A DNA stretch of 64,000 nucleotides. Source: Devosia sp. 2618 (lineage in GTDB: Bacteria; Pseudomonadota; Alphaproteobacteria; Rhizobiales; Devosiaceae). A program made the translations under genes and the position numbers. Below, piece by piece: positions 20,307 to 30,444 of the stretch. Under the pieces are notes generated by a model. That model searched no databases. It was given only the letters and a program-made list of their open reading frames with translations, and had not been told where the DNA came from. Positions within the stretch are counted from its first letter, which is position 1; the number at the start of each line of letters is the position of its first letter. The stretch covers positions 1,302,001 through 1,366,000 of the forward strand of contig NZ_JBEPOO010000001.1 in NCBI RefSeq assembly GCF_040546815.1, written 5' to 3'.

Positions 20307-21331
20307 GTGATCCCGACGGACTTGCCGAAATGGTGCCACCCGAGCGCCGCCAGCGTGCCCGCGGGCACGAGAACGCCCGCTCGGCTATCCTCAAGCAATT
20401 GGCGGAACACCGTCTGCCCGGCGCCATTCTGCTGCATGGTCCGCAGGGTATCGGCAAGGCGACCTTTGCCTTTGAACTCGCCGCCGCCATCCTGACCTCC
20501 ACGGGCGATGAGGAAGCCCATCGCGTCGAAGAACAGGTTTCGGCGATGTCCCATCCCAATCTGTTCCTGCTGCGCCGCCGTCCCAAGGACAGCAAAAGCT
20601 ATTACACCGTGATCCGCGTCGAAGACATTCGCGAGCTGCGCGATAGCCTGCATCACACACGGGGCAGGGCCGGTCACCGCGTCGCGATCATCGACAGCAT
20701 CGACGATTGCAATCCGTCCGCTGCCAACGCGTTGCTCAAGACGCTGGAAGAGCCGCCAGCCGACACGATTTTCCTGCTGATCTCGCATCGCCCTGGACAG
20801 CTACTGCCAACCATCAAATCGCGCTGCCACAACCTGGCGTTGCGGCCGGTCGCGCCCGACGACGTGCGCTCCGTGCTGGTCGAGCACGATCCAAGCCTTG
20901 GACGTGCCGAGGTGGATCAGGCGATTTCGCTTGCCGGCGGCCGCCCACGCCGCGCCTTCGAAACCTTGGCGCTTGAAGCCGATTCCGCGCTCGGCGCGCT
21001 GCAGACGTGGCTCGCTAATCCGGCGCAGCATCCGTCCGGTGTGTCGCTCAAACTGGCCGATGCCCTCGGCGCCGATACCCAGAGCACCGAGCTAAGCTTC
21101 GCCCGCGAAATGCTCGATGACTGGATGGCCGATGAGGCGCGCAACGCCGCCATGCAGCCCGGAGCCCGCAGACGTCTTGCCTCGGCCAACGAGCTATGGG
21201 ACAAGGCACACGCCCTTTTCGCCGAGGCCGACAGCATCAATCTGGATATGAAACAGACGCTTGTCGCCATTTTTGACGCGATCAGGAAGCACTCTGCCAT
21301 GACCGCACCCGTTTCTGCCGAGTCCCTATGA
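20303..21331 (+). CDS. holB: DNA polymerase III subunit delta'
   Basis: Clamp-loader subunit of the replicase. It has 342 residues with an N-terminal AAA+ fold. The P-loop-like [18 protein letters not shown] and the central [20 protein letters not shown] are typical, followed by the sensor-region TIKSRC, which carries the SRC motif of gamma/tau and delta' proteins. The zinc-module cysteines of E. coli delta' are absent, as is common in alphaproteobacteria. A GTG start overlaps tmk and the stop overlaps metG by 4 bp, so the three are translationally coupled. Confidence 0.92.
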   Translation: MSDPDGLAEMVPPERRQRARGHENARSAILKQLAEHRLPGAILLHGPQGIGKATFAFELAAAILTSTGDEEAHRVEEQVSAMSHPNLFLLRRRPKDSKSYYTVIRVEDIRELRDSLHHTRGRAGHRVAIIDSIDDCNPSAANALLKTLEEPPADTIFLLISHRPGQLLPTIKSRCHNLALRPVAPDDVRSVLVEHDPSLGRAEVDQAISLAGGRPRRAFETLALEADSALGALQTWLANPAQHPSGVSLKLADALGADTQSTELSFAREMLDDWMADEARNAAMQPGARRRLASANELWDKAHALFAEADSINLDMKQTLVAIFDAIRKHSAMTAPVSAESL

Positions 21332-22878
21332 CCCTTAAGCCGTTTTACGTCACCACAGCGATCTCCTACCCAAATGGCGCCCCACATATCGGGCACGCCT
21401 ATGAGATGATCGCGACCGACGCCATCGCCCGTTACAAGCGCCTCGAAGGTCGGGAAGTCTACTTCCTGACCGGCACGGACGAGCACGGTATCAAGATGGT
21501 GCAGACGGCGGCCGCGCAGGGCATCACGCCGCGCGAACTGGCTGACCGCAACTCGGCCGAGTTCCGGCGGTTGGCGGAAGTGTTGGACATTTCCAACGAC
21601 GATTTCCTCCGCACCACCGAAAAGCGCCACTACGATTCCAGCCAAGCGATCTGGAAGAAAATGTCCGCCAACAACAATGGCGACATTTTCCAGTCCACCT
21701 ATAAAGGCTGGTACTCGGTTCGCGACGAGGCCTATTTCGACGAAGAAGAGCTGACGGAAAAGGACGGCAAGAAATTTGCCCCCACCGGCGCCGAAGTAAA
21801 CTGGGTTGAAGAGCCAACCTATTTCTTCCGCCTGTCGGCCTACCAGCAGAAGCTGCTCGACCTCTACGAGTCCAATCCAGACTTCATCGCGCCCAAGGAA
21901 CGCCGCAACGAGATCATCTCGTTCGTAAAGGGAGGCCTGCAGGACCTCTCGATCTCGCGCACCACCTTCGATTGGGGTGTGCCGGTTCCCGATGCGCCGG
22001 GCCACGTCATGTATGTGTGGGTTGATGCGCTCACCAACTACATCACCGGCGTCGGTTTCCCCGATGAAGCCAGCGAGCTGTTCAAAAAGTTCTGGCCAGC
22101 CGATCTGCATGTCGTGGGCAAGGACATCATCCGCTTCCACACCGTCTATTGGCCTGCATTCCTGATGAGTGCCGGCATTGAGGTTCAGCACCGCGTTTTC
22201 GCGCATGGCTTCCTCACGGTCGACGGCCAGAAGATGAGCAAGTCGCTCGGCAATGTCATTGACCCATTCGAGCTGATCGAAGAGTTCGGCACTGACGCAT
22301 CGCGCTACTTCTTCCTGCGCGAAGTCTCGTTCGGCAATGACGGCGACTACAGCCACGAAAAGCTGGTCAACCGCGTCAATGCCGACCTTGCCAACAACCT
22401 CGGCAATCTTGCGCAGCGCTCACTGTCGATGATCAACAAGAACTGCGACGCCAAGGTGCCCCAGCTCGGCGCGCTCTCGGAAGCCGATCAGGCGATCATC
22501 CGCGAAGTCGACGAAGCCCTCGACGCCGCCCAGAAGGCAATGGACCAGCAACTGGTTCACGAAGCGACCGGCGCGATCATCGCAGCGCTAAGTTCCGCCA
22601 ATAACTACTTCGCCGCTCAGGAGCCCTGGGCACTCAAAAAGACCGATCCGGAACGCATGGCGACCGTTCTCTATGTGACGGCCGACACGGTTCGTCGACT
22701 GACGATTCCGATGCAGGCTTTCGTTCCGGCATCGGCAGCGCGCTTGCTCGACCAGTTGGCTGTGCCAGAGGACCAGCGCACACTCGCTGCGGCTCGAAAT
22801 GCTAACAGTCTGCTAACCGATACTCCCCTTCCAGTACCGCAAGGCGTGTTCGCGCGCCTCGAACGCAAGGCGGAATAG
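21328..22878 (+). CDS. metG: Methionyl-tRNA synthetase
   Basis: Class I aminoacyl-tRNA synthetase charging tRNA-Met. It has 516 residues. The HIGH motif is at residues 20-23 (PHIGH) and KMSKS at 302-306 (KMSKSLGNV). FLTGTDEHG and the [13 protein letters not shown] segment mark the active site. There are no cysteines in the connective region where zinc knuckles sit in E. coli MetG, so this is the short, zinc-free type, and the C-terminal tRNA-binding appendix is also absent. It sits between holB (ATGA overlap) and tatD (2-bp gap). Confidence 0.97.
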   Translation: MTLKPFYVTTAISYPNGAPHIGHAYEMIATDAIARYKRLEGREVYFLTGTDEHGIKMVQTAAAQGITPRELADRNSAEFRRLAEVLDISNDDFLRTTEKRHYDSSQAIWKKMSANNNGDIFQSTYKGWYSVRDEAYFDEEELTEKDGKKFAPTGAEVNWVEEPTYFFRLSAYQQKLLDLYESNPDFIAPKERRNEIISFVKGGLQDLSISRTTFDWGVPVPDAPGHVMYVWVDALTNYITGVGFPDEASELFKKFWPADLHVVGKDIIRFHTVYWPAFLMSAGIEVQHRVFAHGFLTVDGQKMSKSLGNVIDPFELIEEFGTDASRYFFLREVSFGNDGDYSHEKLVNRVNADLANNLGNLAQRSLSMINKNCDAKVPQLGALSEADQAIIREVDEALDAAQKAMDQQLVHEATGAIIAALSSANNYFAAQEPWALKKTDPERMATVLYVTADTVRRLTIPMQAFVPASAARLLDQLAVPEDQRTLAAARNANSLLTDTPLPVPQGVFARLERKAE

Positions 22879-22880
22879 GG

Positions 22881-23660
22881 ATGTTGATCGACAGCCACTG
22901 CCACCTCGATTTCGAGGCGCTGTCCAACGATATCGACGGTGTTCTGGCGCGCGCAGCCGCTGCGGGCGTCACCGGCATGGTGACGATTTCCACACTTGTG
23001 GAAAAGTTCTCCACATACGCCGCGATAGCCGAGCGCTACGACAATGTCTGGTGCTCGGTCGGGACCCATCCGCACAATGCGGACAAGGAACTGCATATCG
23101 AGGTAGATGAGCTTGTCCGGCTAAGTGCCCATCCGCGTTGCGTTGCTATTGGGGAAGCCGGGCTCGATTATTTCTACGATAACGCCCCGCGTGAGGCGCA
23201 GGCCATTGGCTTGCGTCGTCACATTGCTGCCGCCCGGATCACCGGTCTTCCACTGGTTATCCACAGCCGCCAGGCTGACGAAGACATGGCCGCGATCCTC
23301 GAGGAAGAAACCGCACAGGGCGCATTCCCCTTCGTGCTGCATTGCTTCACGGCTGGTGTGGGCCTTGCCCGTCGCGCATTGGCGCTGGGTGGTTATATTT
23401 CGTTCTCGGGCATCATCACCTTCAAGAACGCCGAAGAGATCCGCGAGGTCGCCAAGTTCGTTCCGGCCGACCGCTACATCGTTGAAACCGATGCGCCTTA
23501 TCTGGCGCCGATCCCGCATCGCGGTCAGTCCAACGAGCCAAGCTTTGTGCGTCACACCGCCGAAAAGCTGGCTGAAGTGCGGGGCATAAGTCTCGAACAA
23601 CTTGGCCAGGAAACCACCGCAAATTTTGCGCGGCTGTTCTCGAAAACGGGACTTGCCTGA
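22881..23660 (+). CDS. tatD: TatD family metal-dependent hydrolase
   Basis: A 259-residue TIM-barrel amidohydrolase. It has metal ligands His6 and His8 in DSHCHLDF, a conserved Glu in AIGEAGLDYFYD, a His in LPLVIHSRQADEDM, another in LHCFTAG, and an Asp in YIVETDAPYL. TatD-type enzymes act as 3'-5' DNA exonucleases or D-aminoacyl-type hydrolases; the substrate here is not evident. It starts 2 bp after metG and is followed by the MBL gene 3 bp downstream. Confidence 0.93.
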   Translation: MLIDSHCHLDFEALSNDIDGVLARAAAAGVTGMVTISTLVEKFSTYAAIAERYDNVWCSVGTHPHNADKELHIEVDELVRLSAHPRCVAIGEAGLDYFYDNAPREAQAIGLRRHIAAARITGLPLVIHSRQADEDMAAILEEETAQGAFPFVLHCFTAGVGLARRALALGGYISFSGIITFKNAEEIREVAKFVPADRYIVETDAPYLAPIPHRGQSNEPSFVRHTAEKLAEVRGISLEQLGQETTANFARLFSKTGLA

Positions 23661-23663
23661 CCC

Positions 23664-24500
23664 ATGCCAGCCGCCCAGCGGATCGTCGCAACGATACTCG
23701 GCTGCGGTTCATCGGGCGGCGTGCCGCGCATCGGCAATGTCTGGGGCGTCTGCGATCCAGCCGAGCCGCGTAACCGGCGCCTGCGCTGTTCGCTGCTGAT
23801 CGAAGGCTGGATCGACGGCAGCGATCAGCCGACCCGACTTGTCATCGACACCGGCTGCGATCTGCGTGAGCAGATGTTGGCCGCCAATGTCGATCGTGTC
23901 GAAGCCGTGCTCTACACCCACTCGCATGCCGACCACACGCATGGCATCGACGATCTGCGTGTTCTGGCGCTGCACAATCGCCGCCGCGTGGACGTCTATT
24001 TCGACGCGGAAACCGGTACCCGTTTGCGAGAGGCCTTCGGCTATTGTTTTGAGGCGCCCAAGGGCAGCGACTATCCACCTATCCTCAACCCCCACGAAAT
24101 TATCCCCGGCAGCGTGCTGCATGTCGATGGCCCCGGCGGCACCATCACCGTCACCGCCTTCGAGCAGACCCACGGCAACATCACCTCGCTCGGCTACCGC
24201 GTCGCCGATTTCGCCTATTGCTGCGACCTCTCCGGTTTCCCAGAAGCATCATTTCCAGCCATTTCCGGCCTAAGTCTCTGGATTATCGACGCTCTCCGCC
24301 CCACGCCGCATCCGAGCCATCTCAGCCTGCCAGAAACGCTGGACCTGATCGAACGCTTCGCCCCGACGCAAGCTGTGCTGACCAACATGCACATCGATCT
24401 CGACTATGCCCGCACCGACGCAGAAACGCCGGCGAACGTGACGCCGGCGTTTGATGGGATGCAGATCGATGTTCTCAACGGCGCGATTTTGAACCGGTAG
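23664..24500 (+). CDS. MBL-fold metallohydrolase, PhnP-like
   Basis: A 278-residue metallo-beta-lactamase-fold protein with LGCGSSGGVPRIGNVWG near the N-terminus and the zinc motif THSHADHTHGIDDL. Further ligands are probably the His in QTHGNITSLGYR and the Asp in YCCDLSGF, with a late His in NMHIDLDY. The pattern matches the PhnP / phosphoribosyl cyclic phosphate phosphodiesterase-like branch. No phosphonate genes are near, so the substrate is open. It is the last gene of the tmk operon and is followed by a composite REP element. Confidence 0.88.
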   Translation: MPAAQRIVATILGCGSSGGVPRIGNVWGVCDPAEPRNRRLRCSLLIEGWIDGSDQPTRLVIDTGCDLREQMLAANVDRVEAVLYTHSHADHTHGIDDLRVLALHNRRRVDVYFDAETGTRLREAFGYCFEAPKGSDYPPILNPHEIIPGSVLHVDGPGGTITVTAFEQTHGNITSLGYRVADFAYCCDLSGFPEASFPAISGLSLWIIDALRPTPHPSHLSLPETLDLIERFAPTQAVLTNMHIDLDYARTDAETPANVTPAFDGMQIDVLNGAILNR

Positions 24501-24501
24501 T

Positions 24502-24630
24502 GCCACGCCCTCGTGGTTCGAGGGGCGCTACACTCCCGCCTCACCATGAGGGCTGTTGAAATACCGGGTTTCCAGTAGCCCTCATAGTGAGGTGCGAGTT
24601 CTTACGAGCCTCGAACCACGAGGGTGTGCC
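24502..24630. repeat. Composite REP-like repeat, family A
   Basis: Second nearly complete copy of the composite element at 8629-8758. The outer arms are GCCACGCCCTCGTGGTTCGA (24502-) and CCTCGAACCACGAGGGTGTG (24609-24628); the inner arms are around CTCACCATGAGGGCT and AGCCCTCATAGTGAGG. It separates the convergent MBL gene and LLM gene. Confidence 0.88.
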
Positions 24631-24638
24631 CCCAATCC

Positions 24639-25640
24639 CTACCGAAACGCCGGGATCACATGGCGGCCATAGCCCGCAATGATCTCTTCTTCGTCGCCGC
24701 TATCGAGATAGATGTTGAACTGAGTTATCCCCGCGTCCTTAAGCTGATGTATTTTGGCGATGTGTTCATCAGGCTCGCCGAGCACGCAGAAGTTTTCCAC
24801 TACATCGGGCGTGATGAAATCAAGGAACGGATTATCGGCCTGGCCGTGTTTGGCGTAGTCATATCCCCGGCGCTTTTCGATATAGCTGGTCAGGCTCGCG
24901 GGAACCTTGTCGCTGTCGGCGCCATACTTTTCGACGATATCAGCGACGTGGTTGCCCACCATGGCCGGGAACCACTTGGTGGCTTCGATGGCACGGACCT
25001 TGTCGCCAAAATAGGCGGGCGCTGCGGCCATTGAGCGGAAGTTCGACATATCCTTGCCAGCCGCTTTACCGGCGTCGATACACTGGTCGGTGAACCACTT
25101 GCAGAGGCCGGGATCGGCCAGTTGCAGCACCACGCCATCGGCGTTTTCACCGGCGGTCTTGAGGGCCAACGGGCCGTAGGCGGCGACCCAGCTTGGCATT
25201 TCATGCTCGACGGCCCAGGGGAATTTGACCGGGGCAGGGATCTCGCCATAGCTGACCTCTTCGCCGCGCACCATGGCCTTGGTCTTGGCGATGAATTCGG
25301 CTACGCGGGCCAGTGTTGCGGGCTTCTTGCCCATGACGCGCATGGAACTGTCGCCACGGCCAACCGCCAGATCAAAACGCCCGCCGCTCTGCTTGGACAA
25401 TGAGCCGAAAATCGACGCGGCAACTGACCAGTCGCGCACGTCCGGGTTGGTCACCAGCGGACCGAAGCGCATGTTTTCGGTGTGCTCCATGCACATGGCA
25501 ATGGCGGCGTAGCAATCGCGCCAGAGGATGTGGGAGTCGTAGAACCAGCAATAGCTGAAACCGGCATATTCAGCGGCGCGCACCAGATATCGTGCCCGTT
25601 CCGCCTCGATGAAACCTTTGAAGGTGATACCGAATTCCAA
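24639..25640 (-). CDS. LLM-class oxidoreductase, predicted F420-dependent (TIGR03842-like)
   Basis: Luciferase-like TIM-barrel protein of 333 residues. The start is taken as the TTG at 25640 because it gives the family N-terminus (L)EFGITFKGFIEAERARYL and has GGGAGG 5 nt upstream. The longer ATG frame from 25703 adds 21 unrelated residues. The CWFYDSHILWRDCYAAIAMC, RFGPLVTNPDVRDW and FDLAVGRGDSSMRVMGKKPA segments are those of the family I recall as TIGR03842, annotated as F420-dependent. FMN use cannot be excluded from sequence. It lies 103 bp beyond the F420-0 ABC ATPase gene with its own upstream palindrome, so it is probably separately transcribed. Substrate unknown. Confidence 0.82.
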   Translation of the reverse strand: MEFGITFKGFIEAERARYLVRAAEYAGFSYCWFYDSHILWRDCYAAIAMCMEHTENMRFGPLVTNPDVRDWSVAASIFGSLSKQSGGRFDLAVGRGDSSMRVMGKKPATLARVAEFIAKTKAMVRGEEVSYGEIPAPVKFPWAVEHEMPSWVAAYGPLALKTAGENADGVVLQLADPGLCKWFTDQCIDAGKAAGKDMSNFRSMAAAPAYFGDKVRAIEATKWFPAMVGNHVADIVEKYGADSDKVPASLTSYIEKRRGYDYAKHGQADNPFLDFITPDVVENFCVLGEPDEHIAKIHQLKDAGITQFNIYLDSGDEEEIIAGYGRHVIPAFR

Positions 25641-25668
25641 AGCTGCCTCCCGCTTGCTTTCGATCCAA

Positions 25669-25690
25669 ATTTTGACCAGTCGATCAAAAT
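25669..25690. promoter_or_regulatory. Candidate TetR-type operator, site A (upstream of LLM gene)
   Basis: ATTTTGA-CCAGTCGA-TCAAAAT: perfect 7-bp arms, with the core TTTTGACC-AGTC-GATCAAAA. It lies 29-50 bp upstream of the LLM start at 25640. It aligns with the palindromes before fgd (30384-30402) and before the peptide-binding protein gene (37774-37793). Confidence 0.5.
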
Positions 25691-25743
25691 TCTGGGTCCG
25701 CATCGAAGGATTGTCAATTGCAATTGCGCGGCTGATCGCCGAT

Positions 25744-26525
<782 letters not shown>

Positions 26526-26529
<4 letters not shown>

Positions 26530-27539
26530 GTGATCCGCCGATAACGCAGCAGCACAAGCAGGAAAATTGGCGCGCCGAGTAGCGCGGTGATAATGCCGAC
26601 CGGCAGTTCACGCGGCGCAAACAGGCTGCGTGCTGCTGTGTCGGTCCAGACCATGAAAATGGCGCCGATCAACATGGCGACAGGCAGCAGCACCCGGTGC
26701 CGCGATCCCGTCAGCAGCCGAGTCAAATGCGGAATAATCAGGCCAACAAAGCCGATGGCGCCACCTATCGAAACCAATATGCCGGTGAGCAGTGCCGTTC
26801 CCCCGAGCAGCAGCCAGCGCAAGCGGTCGACATCGACGCCAAGAGCCGCCGCCGCCGTGTCGCCAAAGGCGAATGCATCCAGCGACCGCCCGGAAAACAG
26901 CACCGGCACGCCCGCCACAACCAGCGCCGCGATCACCAGCAATGCCTCCGACCAGACGACGCCACTCAGCGAGCCCATCAGCCAGCTGAGGATTTCGCGA
27001 TAGGAGTCGCCGGTCGCCGACCAGAAGATCAGCAGCGACGTGCCGGCCGCCGCCAGAGCCGAAATGGAAATACCCGCGAGAATGGCCCGTGTTGGCGTCG
27101 CGCCGCCAAGCAGTTGCGTCACCAGCAACGTCAGCGCCATGGCCGCACCAGCGCCCAGAAATGCGCCAAGCGGCATCATAAGGCTGGCACCCAGTAGCAG
27201 GAACGACACAGCGCCAAGTGAGGCACCCGATGACAGGCCCAAAAGGTATGGATCGGCCAGCGGATTTCGCGTCAGCGCCTGCATTACCGCGCCACACAGC
27301 GCCAAGCCCGAACCGACCGCCGCAGCCGTCAGCACGCGAGGCAGGCGCAGTTCCCAGATGATGGCATCGCGCAGAACGCTGACGGGGCTCTCTGGCAGCA
27401 GGCCGAAATGATAGCCGATAGTCTGCCACACCTCGATGGGCGAGATATCGGCGGGACCGAACGTTACCGCCGTGATCAGGCTGGCGACAAGGATCGCCAA
27501 CAGGCCAAGCCCGACACGTGCCAGCGCGGATGGCTTCAC
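26526..27539 (-). CDS. ABC importer permease (FecCD/BtuC type), proposed F420-0 uptake
   Basis: A 337-residue membrane protein with about ten hydrophobic segments and FecCD-family motifs: LRLPRVLTAAAVGSGLALCG, QALTRNPLADPYLLGLSSGA, GAIGFVGLIIPHLTRLLTG and the C-terminal RELPVGIITALLGAPIFLLVL. The GTG at 27539 is taken as the start because it overlaps the binding-protein stop (GTGA) and leads straight into the first membrane segment. The longer frame to 27719 lies inside the upstream gene. It would form a homodimeric channel with the ATPase encoded next. Confidence 0.85.
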
Positions 27540-28483
27540 GGCGTGAAGCTGATCCCAGCCAGTTGTTTGGCCATGTCCGCCGTCGCGCCCACATTGCGCA
27601 CGCCCGCTTCTGATGCAGGGAACGGAACGATCAGGTAGCGCTGGTTGATGACCGCGTCGAGCTTGCTGGTTATGGGGTTCTCGGCCAGCAGCTTCTTTTT
27701 CTGCTCGGCTGAGTTCCACACAGCGTCGACCAGAACGATGACGTCCGGGTTGGCATCGACAATGGCTTCCCAGCTCGCCGAGACCCAGCCATCGTCCACG
27801 CCGGCCATAATGTTCTTGAGGCCAAGGCCTTCCAGCATCATCTCCGGCGCGCCGCTGCCAGCGCCCACATATGGCGTCTTGGTGCCCGACGAGTACCAGA
27901 CCGCCGTGAGGTCGCGGGTGTCGGGTGCCACAGCCGCAAGCGCTGCCTTTTGCTCCGCAATCAGCGTGTCAGCGCTGCTCTTTGCGTCGAAAATGGTGCC
28001 GATTTCGCCGATCTCGGCGAAAACGTCGTCAAAGCTCAACTTGGCTGGCTTGATCGACCGGCACGCCGCTGGCGACACGTAGCTGGCAACGCCCAGGCTC
28101 TCAAGCGTCGGGCGTTCGCCGGCGCCATCCGCGGTGAAATTGCTCTCCCAGCCGCCATAGACCAGATCGGGTTCTGCCTCTAGCACCACTTCCTGCGATG
28201 GCAGCTTTTCGGCGATCACTGGCAGTGCCGCCGCCGCAGCCGTCCAAGGCTCGGGCGCGGGTCCATCCTGAAAACCAACGCCGACGATCCGGTTGCCCAG
28301 ACCGAGCGCGAGTAGCATTTCGGTGGTTGTGGATTTGAGCGTAACCACCCGCTCCGGCGACTTGGCCAGCGTGACCGAGAAGCCGCAATTCTCAATTGTC
28401 AGCGGATATGTGGTTTGCGCGAAAGCGTAGCTGGACGATGCAAGAAGAACGGCGAAACCGAGAGTTAAGGGCAGGGGACGCAT
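27536..28483 (-). CDS. ABC importer periplasmic binding protein, proposed F420-0 binding
   Basis: A 315-residue class III (BtuF/FhuD-like) binding protein with a Sec signal peptide (SSSYAFAQ, cleaved near residue 23). The first lobe has ERVVTLKSTTTEMLLALGLG and LEAEPDLVYGGWESNF; the second has WYSSGTKTPYVGAGSGAPEM and WEAIVDANPDVIVLVDAVW. It begins 5 bp after the cofE stop. The KSTTTEMLLALGL segment agrees with the binding proteins annotated as F420-0-specific in Actinobacteria, as I recall that family. Ligand specificity is inferred mainly from the cofE/fgd context. Confidence 0.8.
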   Translation of the reverse strand: MRPLPLTLGFAVLLASSSYAFAQTTYPLTIENCGFSVTLAKSPERVVTLKSTTTEMLLALGLGNRIVGVGFQDGPAPEPWTAAAAALPVIAEKLPSQEVVLEAEPDLVYGGWESNFTADGAGERPTLESLGVASYVSPAACRSIKPAKLSFDDVFAEIGEIGTIFDAKSSADTLIAEQKAALAAVAPDTRDLTAVWYSSGTKTPYVGAGSGAPEMMLEGLGLKNIMAGVDDGWVSASWEAIVDANPDVIVLVDAVWNSAEQKKKLLAENPITSKLDAVINQRYLIVPFPASEAGVRNVGATADMAKQLAGISFTP

Positions 28484-28488
28484 TGGGG

Positions 28489-29319
28489 TCAGTCCTGATT
28501 GACGCGATTTAGCTTCTGGGATTCTTGCTCACGCTGTTCGGCGAGGGCCGCCTCATAGCCAAGCTGATAGGCCTCGGCAGAGCCGAAGCGGAACATGTCA
28601 TCGTCGACCGAGCGTACCAGCGTGCGCGCACCGGGTGCTCCAACGTCGGTCACCAGTCGCGACAGGCCGCGCACCACGGCCACCGGAATGCCGCTGGCCT
28701 TGCCTTTCACCAGATCGGCTGCACCAGCCAGTTCGTCAGCCAGTACGGTGATGGTCACATTGAGCGCTCGGCCATTGGCATCCGTGCCGCCGCGCAGATC
28801 ATCGGTGACGATGATACCGGCCGCGCCAATCGCAACATCGGTCTGCCCAACCCGCCACGGGCGGCCAAGCGTGTCGGTGATGATGATACCAAGATCGACG
28901 CCATAACGCTCCCGGAGGCCACGGCAGATGTCCTGCGCCGACCGATCCGGATCCTCCGGCAGCCGCAAAGCAAGACCATCGGGCACGTTCGACGTATCGA
29001 TGCCGGCTGCCGCCATGATCAGGCCGTGGCGCGTCTCGACGATCTGTGTCACGCCGCCGGGATGGACGCGCTCGGCGACGACCCGAACGGTGTCGGCAGC
29101 AATGGCTTTTTCGCGATCGGCCACCGGCACCTGCATGCCCTCGGCTTTGGAGACGATCTTGCTGGTGATGACCAGAATGTCGCCATTCTGCAGCTCGGCG
29201 TCCGGATCGGTCGAGATCGACGCGTCGATCGCAGTCGCGATGTGATCCACCAGGTCATCGCCCTTGTTGATCTCGGGCAGACCGGTCACGCCCCAAACTG
29301 TGTATCGCGGCAAAGTCAT
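28489..29319 (-). CDS. cofE: Coenzyme F420-0:L-glutamate ligase
   Basis: Adds gamma-linked glutamates to F420-0, the final tailing step of coenzyme F420 maturation, using GTP. It has 276 residues from the ATG at 29319 ([20 protein letters not shown]); a longer ATG frame to 29454 starts inside fgd and is not family-like. Diagnostic segments are [17 protein letters not shown], an [18 protein letters not shown] segment, [20 protein letters not shown] and DVAIGAAGI. There is no C-terminal nitroreductase-like FbiB domain, so it is the stand-alone archaeal-type CofE. It lies 34 bp after fgd and 5 bp before the importer genes, consistent with tailing of imported F420-0. Confidence 0.93.
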   Translation of the reverse strand: MTLPRYTVWGVTGLPEINKGDDLVDHIATAIDASISTDPDAELQNGDILVITSKIVSKAEGMQVPVADREKAIAADTVRVVAERVHPGGVTQIVETRHGLIMAAAGIDTSNVPDGLALRLPEDPDRSAQDICRGLRERYGVDLGIIITDTLGRPWRVGQTDVAIGAAGIIVTDDLRGGTDANGRALNVTITVLADELAGAADLVKGKASGIPVAVVRGLSRLVTDVGAPGARTLVRSVDDDMFRFGSAEAYQLGYEAALAEQREQESQKLNRVNQD

Positions 29320-29353
29320 CGAAAGTGTTCCAACGGTCGGCCAGCGGGCAGGG

Positions 29354-30349
29354 CTAAAGTGCCCGCAAACGGGGCAGGATTTCTTTGGCATAGAGCGAGA
29401 TGAAGCGGCTCTGGTCGTCACCCGGTGCATGGAACACCAGATGATCAAAACCATAATCGATATAGGTCTTTATAGCCGCAACATGTTCTTCTGGATCACT
29501 TGAAACAATCCAGCGCTTGGCGATGCGCTCGATGGGCAGCTGCGACGCCAGACGTTCCATTTCGGCCGGGTCTTCAACCGAGTGCTTTTCCTCAGCGGTC
29601 AGCGACAATGCCGCCCAGCCGCGTGTGTTTTCCAACGCAGCGGCAGGGTCGGTGTCGAAGGACACCTTGACCTCTATCATGCGCTCAAACGGCAATCCGG
29701 CTCGATCTGACTCGGCGCGGCCAATAGCGACGTTGGGCAGCAATTGGTCGACGTAAAGCTCGGCGCCTTTACCCGAGGTGCAGATGAAACCGTCGCCCGC
29801 ACGCCCAGCATACTTCGCATTGAGCGGTCCACCGGCAGCAAGATAAATCGGCACCATCCTGTCGGGCTTGTCATAGATTGTGGCATTCTGCGTCTTGTAG
29901 AATTCGCCATCAAAGGTGACTCGATCCTCGCTCCACAGCTTGCGGATCAGCGTCACGGCCTCGCGAAGGCGCGCCGAGCGTTCCTTGAGCTCGGGCCAGA
30001 CCATGCCGGTCGACGGCACTTCATTGAGCGACTCGCCGGTGCCGACGCCGAGAATGACTCTCTCAGGGAACATGGCGCCGAGCGTGCCAAAGGCATGGGC
30101 AACGACCGAAGGATGCAACCGAAATGTCGGTGTCAGCACCGACGTCCCAACAATCAGCTTTTCAGTCCGCGCAAGAGCTGCAGCCATCCAGGCCGGTGCA
30201 AACGGCGCATGGCCGTCGGTATGTTTCCAGGGCTGAAAATGGTCGCTGATGAAAACCGAGTCGAACCCGGCTTGCTCCGCCTCAATGGCAAAGCCTAGCA
30301 GTGTGTTCGGTGCAAACTGTTCAGCAGAAGCTTTGTAACCGAAGCGCAT
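29354..30349 (-). CDS. fgd: F420-dependent glucose-6-phosphate dehydrogenase
   Basis: Oxidises glucose 6-phosphate to 6-phosphogluconolactone while reducing F420. It has 331 residues from the ATG at 30349 (GGGGAG 5 nt upstream). The sequence follows mycobacterial FGD1 closely: [18 protein letters not shown] with catalytic His37 and Trp41, GVGTGE with Glu106, and the phosphate-anchoring residues Lys194 (TSGKG), Lys255 (LTAEEKHS) and Arg279 ([11 protein letters not shown]). These correspond to FGD1 His40, Trp44, Glu109, Lys198, Lys259 and Arg283. All are retained, so G6P use is well supported; the related hydroxymycolic-acid dehydrogenase FGD2 is less likely. It is the first gene of the cassette, with a palindrome 35 bp upstream. 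Confidence 0.92.
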   Translation of the reverse strand: MRFGYKASAEQFAPNTLLGFAIEAEQAGFDSVFISDHFQPWKHTDGHAPFAPAWMAAALARTEKLIVGTSVLTPTFRLHPSVVAHAFGTLGAMFPERVILGVGTGESLNEVPSTGMVWPELKERSARLREAVTLIRKLWSEDRVTFDGEFYKTQNATIYDKPDRMVPIYLAAGGPLNAKYAGRAGDGFICTSGKGAELYVDQLLPNVAIGRAESDRAGLPFERMIEVKVSFDTDPAAALENTRGWAALSLTAEEKHSVEDPAEMERLASQLPIERIAKRWIVSSDPEEHVAAIKTYIDYGFDHLVFHAPGDDQSRFISLYAKEILPRLRAL

Positions 30350-30383
30350 TTCACTCCCCAATGCTCACCGGACCCGTAGATAC

Positions 30384-30402
30384 TTTTACCAAACGGTCAA
30401 AA
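30384..30402. promoter_or_regulatory. Candidate TetR-type operator, site B (upstream of fgd)
   Basis: TTTTACC-AAAC-GGTCAAAA, an imperfect palindrome 35-53 bp upstream of the fgd ATG, inside the 95-bp gap between the anti-sigma stop and fgd. It fits the consensus TTTTGACC-N4-GGTCAAAA shared with sites A and C. Confidence 0.5.
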
Positions 30403-30444
30403 TTGTCCATGGGAATTATTTGGGGGATGGAGAAAAGGCACACT

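Noticed and set aside
24502..24630. Insertion sequence or tRNA-like structure in the repeat-rich gaps
   Set aside because: GTTCGA-containing hairpins look superficially like T-arms, but no cloverleaf or transposase frame is present; they are REP-like palindromes.
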